Shown here: one piece after another, positions 17,381-24,852 of the stretch | Layout: the number at the start of each line of letters is the position of its first letter | How positions within the stretch are numbered: the first letter of the stretch is position 1 | NCBI GenBank assembly: GCA_041918675.1 | Contig: JAYRVF010000003.1 | Location: forward strand, 111,316 to 175,315 | DNA length: 64,000 bases | Source of the DNA: SCUB01 sp041918675 | GTDB taxonomy: Bacteria; Pseudomonadota; Alphaproteobacteria; Rhizobiales; Xanthobacteraceae | Direction: 5' to 3' | Program-made: the position numbers and the translations under genes | Notes under the pieces: model-generated | Told to the model about the DNA's origin: nothing | Databases searched by the model: none | Seen by the model: the letters and a program-made list of their open reading frames with translations, nothing else

Positions 17381-19203
17381 TTCGTCGGCAGCCGCACCGT
17401 GAAGCGCGCGCCGAGCACGGGCGCCTCGCTCTCGCCCGGCGCTTTCTCGCCCAGCCGGTTCTCGACGGTGATCTTGCCGCCATGGGCCTCGACGATCTGC
17501 CTGGAGATCGACAGGCCGAGCCCCGAATTCTGGCCGAAGCCCTGGTTGGGGCGGTCGGTGTAGAAGCGCTCGAAGATCTTTTCGAACGCGTCGGACGCGA
17601 TCCCGGGGCCGTCGTCCTCGACGACGATATCGATCCCGTCTCCGCGCCGCCGGCAGGTGACGCGCACCGAGCCCGTCGGCGGGGAGAAGGAGCGGGCGTT
17701 GTCGATCAGATTGGCGATCACCTGGCCGATGCGCGAATCGTGGCCGGGAACGAGGAAGGCGTCGTTCGGCGAGCCCTTGAACTGAAGCTGAATCGGGACC
17801 GCGTCGCTTGCGCCGAGGTCGTTGGCGCTGGCGATCAGCGTGGTCAGCAGCTGGCGCAGGTCGACGGGTGCCGCCTCCGAGCGCTGCAGTTCCGCGTCGA
17901 GGCGGCTGGCCTCGGAGATGTCGGAAATCAGCCGGTCGAGCCGCTTCACGTCATGCTGGATGACGGCGAGGAGCCGGCCGCGGCTTTCCTCTGAGCGCGC
18001 CAGCGGCAGCGTCTCCACCGCCGACCGCAGCGAGGTCAGCGGGTTCTTGAGCTCGTGGGCGACGTCGGCGGCGAAACGCTCGATCGCCTCGATGCGGCTG
18101 TAGAGCGCGTCGGTCATGTCGCGCAACGCGCCGGAGAGATGGCCGATCTCGTCATGGCGCTGGGTGAAATCGGGAATTTCGACGCGCGTCTTGATGCGCC
18201 GGCGCACATGCTCGGCGCCGTCGGCCAGACGCCGCACCGGACCGGCGATGGTGCTCGCCAGCAGCAGCGACAGGATCAGCATGACCGTCGCGGCGACCAG
18301 AAACACCTTGAGGATGGCGATGCGCTCAGCCAACACCATTTCGTCGATGTCGCCGCCGCGCGTCGACAGCATCAGCGCGCCGTGAATGGCGCGGAATCGC
18401 TGCACCGGCACGGCGACGGAGACGATGACCTCGCCGCGTTCGTTGACGCGCACCATGCTCTTCTTCAGCCCGCCGAGCGCGGCGGAAACCTCGTCATAGC
18501 CGGTGCCGTTGGCCGGGCCGAGCTCGACATAAAGCGGCAGGTCGCCGCGATTGAGCCAGGTGCGGACGGCGATGGTGGCGCGCTCGAGGAAGCCGGCATC
18601 CTTGCTCGATGGCGGCGGCAGGTCGAAGCGCAGCACGTCGCCGCGGCCGTAGAGATTGCGGCTGTCGAGAATGAGCGAGCCGTCGCGATCGTAGATGCGC
18701 GCGCGCGTGTTGGTCGGCGAGATCAGCCGGCGCAAGACCGGCGCCACCCGTTCCGGGTTGATGAGGAAATCGAGGCTGTAAAGGGCGTCGTCATTGGCGC
18801 CGTAGCTCTCGCCCGGCTTGAGGTCGAGAAGGCGATCGGGATCGATGGTGATGGTGTTGGTTTCCACCGTCGCCGAGGCCGCGATCGCGCCGGCGATGAT
18901 TTCGCCCTGGACGAGAAGGCTCTGGGCGCGCGCGTCGATCAGGCCGGCGCGAAACTGCGACAGGAAGAGAATGCCGGCGACGAGAACGATCAGTCCGGCG
19001 AGGTTGAGCGAAACGATGCGTCGCGTGAGGCTGGAAAAGCTCAGCGCGAAAATATACCGGCCGATCCGGCGCAGGATCACGACGAGGCGGGCGAACGTCC
19101 GCGCTTTGCCGCCGGCGCCGCGGGTCGCGGTGTCCGCGTCCGCGGCGCTGTCCGTCTCGGCGCGGTCGTGCACGGTCTGGTCGCGAGCGGTCCGATCAAG
19201 CAA
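17377..19203 (-). CDS. chvG: ChvG sensor histidine kinase
   Basis: A 608-residue inner-membrane kinase that phosphorylates ChvI. The order is: cytoplasmic N-terminus, TM1 (IVSLNLAGLIVLVAGILFLS), a large periplasmic sensor domain with ARIYDRDGSLILDSRNLYGR, TM2 (ILKVFLVAATVMLILSLLLA), HAMP, the HisKA motif FAADVAHELKNPLTSLRSAV, and the ATPase with NLIDNARSFSPP, VEDDGPGIA and SGLGLSISRQIVEAHGG. In Agrobacterium, Sinorhizobium and Brucella (BvrS) this kinase senses acidity or host entry with the periplasmic inhibitor ExoR. The start at 19203 (MLDRTARDQT) is the first ATG; the first ~40 residues are low-complexity and the true start could be a little later. It overlaps hprK by four bases. Confidence 0.95.
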   Translation of the reverse strand: MLDRTARDQTVHDRAETDSAADADTATRGAGGKARTFARLVVILRRIGRYIFALSFSSLTRRIVSLNLAGLIVLVAGILFLSQFRAGLIDARAQSLLVQGEIIAGAIAASATVETNTITIDPDRLLDLKPGESYGANDDALYSLDFLINPERVAPVLRRLISPTNTRARIYDRDGSLILDSRNLYGRGDVLRFDLPPPSSKDAGFLERATIAVRTWLNRGDLPLYVELGPANGTGYDEVSAALGGLKKSMVRVNERGEVIVSVAVPVQRFRAIHGALMLSTRGGDIDEMVLAERIAILKVFLVAATVMLILSLLLASTIAGPVRRLADGAEHVRRRIKTRVEIPDFTQRHDEIGHLSGALRDMTDALYSRIEAIERFAADVAHELKNPLTSLRSAVETLPLARSEESRGRLLAVIQHDVKRLDRLISDISEASRLDAELQRSEAAPVDLRQLLTTLIASANDLGASDAVPIQLQFKGSPNDAFLVPGHDSRIGQVIANLIDNARSFSPPTGSVRVTCRRRGDGIDIVVEDDGPGIASDAFEKIFERFYTDRPNQGFGQNSGLGLSISRQIVEAHGGKITVENRLGEKAPGESEAPVLGARFTVRLPTK

Positions 19204-19330
19204 TGGTCGAGCCTGCCGGGGTTGCGTGGGCCCGGCGCTTGGCGCCGCGGGGCCACGGGTGATCTTGTTCCTTGTTCCAGTCTAGCGCATCGGGCGCCCG
19301 GGAGGAAACGCTAAGGGGGCGGAATTGGCG

Positions 19331-19350
19331 GCTAAATTCAATAATTTAGC
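19331..19350. promoter_or_regulatory. AT-rich 8+8 palindrome between chvI and chvG
   Basis: GCTAAATT and AATTTAGC are exact complements around CAAT. It lies in the 175-base gap just after the chvI stop codon and before chvG. It is strikingly AT-rich within GC-rich DNA. It could be a protein-binding site, an RNA hairpin that sets the chvI/chvG ratio, or part of an internal chvG promoter. No function is proven. Confidence 0.45.
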
Positions 19351-19378
19351 TTAATTCGGGGCCGCCCGTCCGGAGGCG

Positions 19379-20077
19379 TCAGACCTCCTTGAAACGGTAA
19401 CCCACCCCGTAGAGCGTCTCGATCATGTCGAAGTCGTCGTCGACGGCCTTGAACTTCTTGCGCAGGCGCTTGATGTGGCTGTCGATGGTGCGGTCGTCGA
19501 CATAGACCTGGTCGTCATAGGCCGCGTCCATCAGCGCGTTGCGGCTCTTGACCACCCCCGGGCGGTTGGCGAGCGCCTGCAGGATCAGGAACTCCGTCAC
19601 CGTCAGCGTCACCGGCTCGTTCTTCCAGGTGGAGGTGTGGCGTTCCGGATCCATGCGCAGCAGGCCGCGCTCGAGCGCCTTGGCGTCGGTCTCCTTGGGC
19701 GCGGACACATCCTTCGACGTCGCCCGGCGAAGCACGGCCTTGACGCGCTCAACCAGGAGACGCTGGGAGAACGGCTTGCGGATGAAATCATCCGCGCCCA
19801 TCTTCAGGCCGAACAATTCGTCGATCTCCTCGTCCTTGGAGGTGAGGAAGATCACCGGCAGGTCGGATTTCTGGCGCAGCCGGCGCAGCGTTTCCATGCC
19901 GTCCATGCGCGGCATCTTGATGTCGAGGATGGCGAGATCCGGTGGGCTGGTGCGAAAGCCTTCCAGCGCCGAGGCGCCGTCGGTGTAGGTCATGATCCGA
20001 TAGCCTTCGGCCTCGAGGGCGATGGACACGGAGGTCAGAATATTGCGGTCGTCATCTACGAGAGCGATTGTGGGCAT
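19379..20077 (-). CDS. chvI: ChvI response regulator (OmpR/PhoB family)
   Basis: A 232-residue DNA-binding response regulator paired with ChvG. The receiver domain opens MPTIALVDDDRNILTSVSIA; the phosphorylated residue is Asp52 in LAILDIKMPRMDG, with FLTSKD and the Lys of DDFIRKPFS. The winged-helix DNA-binding domain is in the last ~100 residues (VTLTVTEFLILQALANRPGV, then YVDDRTIDSHIKRLRKKF and IETLYGVGYRF). The sequence is nearly the family consensus for Hyphomicrobiales. I chose the ATG at 20077 because ChvI proteins begin M-x-TIALVDDD; an in-frame ATG at 20092 exists. First gene of the chvI-chvG-hprK unit, divergent from a flavin-binding protein gene. Confidence 0.97.
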   Translation of the reverse strand: MPTIALVDDDRNILTSVSIALEAEGYRIMTYTDGASALEGFRTSPPDLAILDIKMPRMDGMETLRRLRQKSDLPVIFLTSKDEEIDELFGLKMGADDFIRKPFSQRLLVERVKAVLRRATSKDVSAPKETDAKALERGLLRMDPERHTSTWKNEPVTLTVTEFLILQALANRPGVVKSRNALMDAAYDDQVYVDDRTIDSHIKRLRKKFKAVDDDFDMIETLYGVGYRFKEV

Positions 20078-20306
20078 GAACCTGAAATCCATGATGATGT
20101 CCGCGCCGGGCGGATCGCGATGAACCGGTATTCCCCAAACCGGAGGGGCGCCGATGAATGCGCCGGAGCCGAGCCAGCACATGCAAGCTAGGCTGAAATG
20201 TGACGCCGATGTCAAAAACCCGCGTTCTTTCCGATGGTTCTTCCCTATATGGCGGCGATAGGCTGACCCGGAAGACCCTTGATCCAGAGAAAGTCACAAT
20301 TCGACC

Positions 20307-21035
20307 ATGACGCCAAGACCCGAATTCGACGCCGTCGGCATGGCCAAGGCGCTGATGCGCGCCAGCCGGCGGGGCGCGCTCGCCACGCTGATGCAGCGGG
20401 GAGGCGAGCCCTATTGCTCGCTGGTCAATGTGGCGACCACGGCGGACGGCGCGCCGATCCTGCTGATCTCGCGCCTGGCCGCCCATACGCGCAACATTCT
20501 TGCCGATGGGCGCGTCTCGCTGATGCTCGACGATCGCCGCGCCGCGAACCCGTTCGACGCCCTGCGCATCATGGTCAATGGCGAGGCGATCGAGAGCGAG
20601 GATCAGGCGGTCGCGCGGCGTTATCTCGCGCGCCAGCCGGAGGCAGAGCCCTTCGCCCATTTCGGCGATTTCTCGTTTTTCGTCCTGCGGCCGAAATACG
20701 TCCATGTGGTGGCCGGCTTCGGCCGCGTCATGAACCTGAAGCCGGACGAGTTCCTGACCGATCTTTCCGGCGCGGACGCGCTGCTCGCCGCGGAGGCGGA
20801 GATCGTTGCCCATTTGAACGCCGAGCATGCCGAGGCGCTCAATCTCTATGCGACGCGCCTGTTGGGCGCGTCCGTGGGCGGCTGGCATTGCGTCGGCTGC
20901 GATCCGGAGGGGCTTGAGCTCCAGGCGGAGAGCGAGCACCTGCGGCTCGCCTTCCCCGAGCGCGTGGCCGAACCGGCGGCGCTGCGCAAGGCATTGAAGG
21001 CGCTCGCGGACCGGGCCCGCTCCGTTAGCCAATAG
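20307..21035 (+). CDS. HugZ-type FMN-binding split-barrel protein with C-terminal DUF2470 domain
   Basis: A 242-residue protein of the pyridoxamine-5-phosphate-oxidase-like superfamily. The split barrel occupies residues 1-150 (ALMRASRRGALATLMQRGGE, PILLISRLAAHTRNILADGR, VSLMLDDRRAANPFDALRIM). The C-terminal part (AEAEIVAHLNAEHAEALNLY, then HCVGCDPEGLELQAE) is DUF2470, as in heme-utilisation proteins of the HugZ/HutZ group. Members bind FMN or heme; the exact substrate here is unknown. The ATG at 20307 gives a complete N-terminus. It lies between chvI and pckA, an arrangement also seen in related genomes, although a functional link is inference. Confidence 0.88.
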   Translation: MTPRPEFDAVGMAKALMRASRRGALATLMQRGGEPYCSLVNVATTADGAPILLISRLAAHTRNILADGRVSLMLDDRRAANPFDALRIMVNGEAIESEDQAVARRYLARQPEAEPFAHFGDFSFFVLRPKYVHVVAGFGRVMNLKPDEFLTDLSGADALLAAEAEIVAHLNAEHAEALNLYATRLLGASVGGWHCVGCDPEGLELQAESEHLRLAFPERVAEPAALRKALKALADRARSVSQ

Positions 21036-21234
21036 TCAAATATTGCCGAATTGGCGCGGGATTGATTTCGGGTTTGACTTGGCAGGGTGCCTGATCGCGA
21101 CTATTACGACGCGGGTCGGGCCGGTCCATGTTCTGGGACCCGTGGCCCCTTAAGAGCGCTCCGGCCGTGGCGAGCGAGCGTTCGGACGCAAGGGCGGCGT
21201 CGTCGGCACGCCGGTCGATCTGGAGGACATATCC

Positions 21235-22848
21235 GTGGAACAAACGGGCGTTCACAACGGTGCCTATGGCGCCGACAAATTCGGCTTCAAGGATCTCGCG
21301 GCGGTGCATTGGAATCACACCGCGCCGACGCTCTATGAATTCGCCCTGACACGGGGGGAGGCGATCCTCACCTCGGGTGGCGCGCTCTGCGCCGAGACCG
21401 GCGCTCACACTGGCCGCAGCCCCAAGGACAAGTTCACGGTTCGCGATGCCACCACCGAAAAGACGGTGTGGTGGAACGCCAATGCCTCGATCAGTTCGGA
21501 ACAGTTCGACACGCTCTACAAGGACTTCATCGCCCACGCCGCGGGCAAGATGCTGTTTGCCCAGGATCTCTATGGCGGGGCCGACCCCGAAATGCGCATC
21601 AAGGTGCGCGTGTTCACCGAGCTCGCCTGGCACTCGCAGTTCATCCGCACGCTGCTGATCCGGCCCAACAAGGGCGATCTGACCGGCTTCGTGCCGGAAA
21701 TGACCGTGGTCGATTTGCCGAGCTTCAAGGCCGATCCCAAGCGCCACGGCTCCCGTTCCGAAACGATCGTGGCGGTCGACTTCGCCCGCAAGATCGTCCT
21801 CATCGGCGGCACGGCCTATGCCGGCGAGATGAAGAAGTCGGTGTTCACGACCCTCAACTATTTCCTGCCCGAGAAGGGCGTCATGCCGATGCACTGCTCG
21901 GCCAATGTCGGCGACGGCGGCGACACGGCGATCTTCTTCGGGCTTTCGGGCACCGGCAAGACGACGCTATCGGCCGACCCCAACCGGACGCTGATCGGCG
22001 ACGACGAGCACGGCTGGGGCAAGCATGGCGTCTTCAATTTCGAGGGCGGCTGCTATGCCAAGTGCATCAAGCTGTCGCCGGAGGCCGAGCCCGAGATTTA
22101 CGCGGCGAGCCAGCGCTTCGGCACGGTGCTCGAAAACGTGGTCTACGATCCGGTCACCCGCGTCGTCGATTTCGACGACGGCTCCAAGACCGAAAACACC
22201 CGTTCGGCCTATCCGCTCGAATTCATTCCGAACGCCTCGCACACGGGCCGGGCCGGCCAGCCGAACAATCTGGTGATGCTCGCCGCCGATGCCTTCGGCG
22301 TGATGCCGCCGATCGCCAAGCTCACCCCGGCGCAGGCGATGTACCACTTCCTGTCGGGCTACACGGCCAAGGTTGCCGGCACCGAGCGCGGCGTCACCGA
22401 ACCGGAGCCGGAATTCTCGACCTGCTTCGGCGCGCCGTTCCTGCCGCGCCATCCGTCGGAATACGGCAATCTCCTGCGCAAACTCATCGCGGAGCACAAT
22501 GTCGATTGCTGGCTGGTGAACACCGGCTGGACCGGCGGCAAGTACGGCGTCGGCAAGCGCATGCCGATCAAGGTCACGCGCGCGCTGCTCACCGCCGCGC
22601 TCGACGGCTCGCTGCGCAACGCGCAGTTCCGCACGGATCGCTATTTCGGTTTCCAGGTACCGACCGCGGTGCCGGGAATCGACGCCGCTATCCTCGATCC
22701 GGTCAGCACCTGGGCCGACAAGGCCGAGTTCGACGTCACCGCGCGCAAGCTCGTCGCCATGTTCCAGAAGAACTTCACCAAGTTCGAGGAACACGTCGAC
22801 GCCGAGGTGCGGGCCGCGGCGCCGGACACCAGGATCGCGGCGGAGTAA
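21235..22848 (+). CDS. pckA: Phosphoenolpyruvate carboxykinase (ATP)
   Basis: Converts oxaloacetate and ATP to phosphoenolpyruvate, CO2 and ADP, the entry to gluconeogenesis. The 537-residue protein starts at a GTG codon with GGAGG about ten bases upstream and reads EQTGVHNGAYGADKFGFKDL. Key motifs: GRSPKDKFTVRD, the kinase-1a P-loop IFFGLSGTGKTTLSADPNR, the metal and kinase-2 region LIGDDEHGWG, and the ATP-type signature around FEGGCYAKCIKLS. Length is normal. In Hyphomicrobiales pckA lies next to chvGI and the PTS genes and is regulated with carbon status. A hairpin 80 bases past the stop codon may end the transcript. Confidence 0.98.
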   Translation: MEQTGVHNGAYGADKFGFKDLAAVHWNHTAPTLYEFALTRGEAILTSGGALCAETGAHTGRSPKDKFTVRDATTEKTVWWNANASISSEQFDTLYKDFIAHAAGKMLFAQDLYGGADPEMRIKVRVFTELAWHSQFIRTLLIRPNKGDLTGFVPEMTVVDLPSFKADPKRHGSRSETIVAVDFARKIVLIGGTAYAGEMKKSVFTTLNYFLPEKGVMPMHCSANVGDGGDTAIFFGLSGTGKTTLSADPNRTLIGDDEHGWGKHGVFNFEGGCYAKCIKLSPEAEPEIYAASQRFGTVLENVVYDPVTRVVDFDDGSKTENTRSAYPLEFIPNASHTGRAGQPNNLVMLAADAFGVMPPIAKLTPAQAMYHFLSGYTAKVAGTERGVTEPEPEFSTCFGAPFLPRHPSEYGNLLRKLIAEHNVDCWLVNTGWTGGKYGVGKRMPIKVTRALLTAALDGSLRNAQFRTDRYFGFQVPTAVPGIDAAILDPVSTWADKAEFDVTARKLVAMFQKNFTKFEEHVDAEVRAAAPDTRIAAE

Positions 22849-22926
22849 TACGCCCGGCCGCGAGCGGCTGGCATATCCGCGCGCCTATCGGCCCGACGAT
22901 CGCTCGCTGGTGAAGTGAGCCGTCAA

Positions 22927-22948
22927 GCGCGTCCCCCGTGGGACGCGC
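22927..22948 (+). terminator. Hairpin downstream of pckA, candidate terminator
   Basis: GCGCGTCCC and GGGACGCGC form a perfect 9-bp stem around CCGT. It is followed by a GC-rich stretch and only a short CCTTTA, so intrinsic termination is plausible but not strong. It lies between two convergent genes, where a terminator is expected. Confidence 0.5.
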
Positions 22949-22957
22949 GGGCGGCCT

Positions 22958-23728
22958 TTACTGGCGCGCCTGGGCTCGGCTGTCGAGGAATTCGCCGATC
23001 GAGCCGGTCACCTCGGCGGCTGGAAGCGCGCGCTCCTCGGCGATTTCGCCCGTCGCTGGCATCACCTTCATCGCGCCGAGCTTGGCCCGGGTTTCCGGCG
23101 TCAGCCCCGGATAGGCGGCCACCGGCGTGAATTCGGACGTCTGGCTACGCCCGCTATGCGAGCCGCTGAAGGCGACGAGGCCCGTGGTGGTGGCGACGAT
23201 GTCGCCGGGGCGCAGCGTGGCGTCGAAGGAGATGTCGACCGCCGCCAGCCCCATCCCGTCGCGCCCGTTGCAGGTGCAATCGGCGAGGTATTTTTCCCGG
23301 AACAGATAGGCGTTGGGCAGATCGGCGTAGCGCGTGCCGTCGGAGGCGACCGCGCGGGCGATGTTGGAGCCGGCGAGGGTCTTGGTGGCGCTCGCGGGAC
23401 AGAAGGACTGGCACATCTGCGCCGCGCTCACGCCGCCGCGCCCCTGCACCGGGAAATAGCGCCCGTCGCACAGGCGCACGCAGAAAGCCATGCCGCGAAT
23501 GCCGGAATCGCCGTGCGACCCGGGCCCCGGCGGGGGCGGGAGCGCATCGGACGGCAGGTCGACCGGCGGCGCGACCGGGGCCGCCTGCGGCGTCGAACGG
23601 CCGAACAAAAAGTCGAACAGCCCCGCTTCGGCGCGAGCGGGGATCATGACCGCGAAGGCGATCGAGACGAGAAGCGACAAGGACGCAATGCGGGCCCGCA
23701 CGCGCAAGACTCGATACTCGGTACGCAA
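22958..23728 (-). CDS. DUF2865 exported protein
   Basis: A 256-residue protein of unknown function found mainly in Hyphomicrobiales. An N-terminal hydrophobic segment (residues 15-35, ending ARAEAG) looks like a signal peptide, followed by a proline-rich linker. The DUF2865 core has conserved cysteines and runs MAFCVRLCDGRYFPVQ, GVSAAQMCQSFCPASATKTL, YADLPNAYLFREKYLADCTC and NGRDGMGLAAVDISFD, continuing RPGDIVATTTGLVAF. Six cysteines in the core suggest disulfides in the periplasm. It is convergent with pckA. No role can be assigned; cell-envelope localisation is the only supported inference. Confidence 0.88.
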   Translation of the reverse strand: MRTEYRVLRVRARIASLSLLVSIAFAVMIPARAEAGLFDFLFGRSTPQAAPVAPPVDLPSDALPPPPGPGSHGDSGIRGMAFCVRLCDGRYFPVQGRGGVSAAQMCQSFCPASATKTLAGSNIARAVASDGTRYADLPNAYLFREKYLADCTCNGRDGMGLAAVDISFDATLRPGDIVATTTGLVAFSGSHSGRSQTSEFTPVAAYPGLTPETRAKLGAMKVMPATGEIAEERALPAAEVTGSIGEFLDSRAQARQ

Positions 23729-23968
23729 CGCTTACTCCACCAACTCGTCGTAACGCAGGCGCCGGGAACGCTCCGTCGAGCGATTTGCCCGGCCCGCAAG
23801 CACAGTAGCGCGTGATGGTAAACGAGCGGTGAGCGCGCGGCGTTGGCGTGACGTTTTTGCGGTCTTGGTGGGATCGCGGATCGAAATGAATTGGTAAGAA
23901 TTGCGCGCCGCGTCGGCGCGAGGGGGCGGATCGCTCGCCGCGCGCGGTTCAAGCGGCGCGTGGCGCGC

Positions 23969-24526
23969 CTATTTCAGGAATTCGCTCGCCGTGTAGAGCG
24001 AACGGAAGGGGAGCTTCGCCTCGGCGAAGGTCGCCGCCGCGCCTTCCTCGCGGTCGACCATGGTCAGCACCAGCGCGACCTCGCCGCCGGCCTCGCGCAC
24101 CGCCTCGACCGCCTTCAGCGCCGAGCCGCCGGTGGTGGTCACGTCCTCGACGACGACGACGCGCTTGCCCTGGAGCGTCTCGCCCTTCGCCAGCCCCTCG
24201 ACAGCGAGCCGCGCGCCGTGCTCCTTCGGCTTCTTGCGCACGAAGATGGCGGGCAGCGGCTTGCCCTTCTGCCATGACATCAGCGCGATGGCGCCGGCGA
24301 TCGGCACCGCGCCCATTTCCAGCCCGCCGACATAATCGGCGTTCACGTCCTTGAGCGCGTCGAGCGTGAGTTCGGCGAGCAGCGCCGCGCCCTCGGGATC
24401 GAGCATGGTGGGCTTGAGGTTGAAATAGAAGTCGCTCTCGCGCCCCGAGGCGAGCGTGATCTTGCCGCGCCCGAAGGAGCGGACGCGGATGATGTCGGCG
24501 AGGCGGGCGCGGGGGGAGGGAGTCAT
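23969..24526 (-). CDS. pyrE: Orotate phosphoribosyltransferase
   Basis: Joins orotate and PRPP to give orotidine-5-monophosphate in de novo pyrimidine synthesis. The 185-residue product has the PRTase fold: FGRGKITLASGRESDFYFNL (substrate loop), YVGGLEMGAVPIAGAIALMS, RKKPKEHG (flexible catalytic loop) and the PRPP-binding VVVVEDVTTTGGSALKAVEA. The ATG at 24526 (MTPSPRARLADIIRVRSFGR) is chosen because the conserved N-terminus follows; longer readings upstream run into the repeat element at 24590-24750. Length fits the shorter bacterial PyrE class. It is downstream of the 2TM-Nudix gene but separated by 326 bases of repeat-containing DNA, so it is probably independently expressed. Confidence 0.97.
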   Translation of the reverse strand: MTPSPRARLADIIRVRSFGRGKITLASGRESDFYFNLKPTMLDPEGAALLAELTLDALKDVNADYVGGLEMGAVPIAGAIALMSWQKGKPLPAIFVRKKPKEHGARLAVEGLAKGETLQGKRVVVVEDVTTTGGSALKAVEAVREAGGEVALVLTMVDREEGAAATFAEAKLPFRSLYTASEFLK

Positions 24527-24589
24527 GGTGCGAGAACCGTTCAATTTGAGCGAGTGGCTGGCATTCGTGAGTCGTCCACGAAATTCGTT

Positions 24590-24750
24590 CCCTCTCCCCT
24601 CGCGGGAGAGGGTGCCGCGCGAATGAAATGAGCGCGGCGGGTGAGGGGGCCGCTCGATCCGGGATCGCCAACGCAAACCGTGACCCCGCTCCCGGCTCGC
24701 GCTTCGCCTTCGCTTAGCGCTCGCCACCCTCTCCGGCAAGGGGAGAGGGG
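24590..24750. repeat. Intergenic repeat-like element bounded by two similar hairpins
   Basis: The left hairpin is CCCTCTCCC-CTCGC-GGGAGAGGG (24590-24612), a perfect 9-bp stem. The right hairpin is CCCTCTCC...GGAGAGGG (24727-24749). Between them is GC-rich DNA with GGTGAGGGGG and CGATCCGGGATCG. This resembles the mosaic palindromic repeats common between genes in Hyphomicrobiales. It fills most of the 326-base gap between pyrE and the 2TM-Nudix gene. A related-looking segment is read in frame inside polA (28146-28265). Confidence 0.7.
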
Positions 24751-24852
24751 TTGATGGCGCGTCCTTGGGGATATTCCAGCCGCGAAATCAGGGACGAGAG
24801 CGGTTCATTCGGAACGCACGAATCGGTCTCCCATTCAAACCCGCAAGACCGG

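Noticed and set aside
21036..21234. A sigma-70 promoter for pckA at TTGACT (about 21075)
   Set aside because: The -35-like hexamer is clear, but the nearest -10-like TATTAC is about 22 bases away, too far for a standard promoter; not called.
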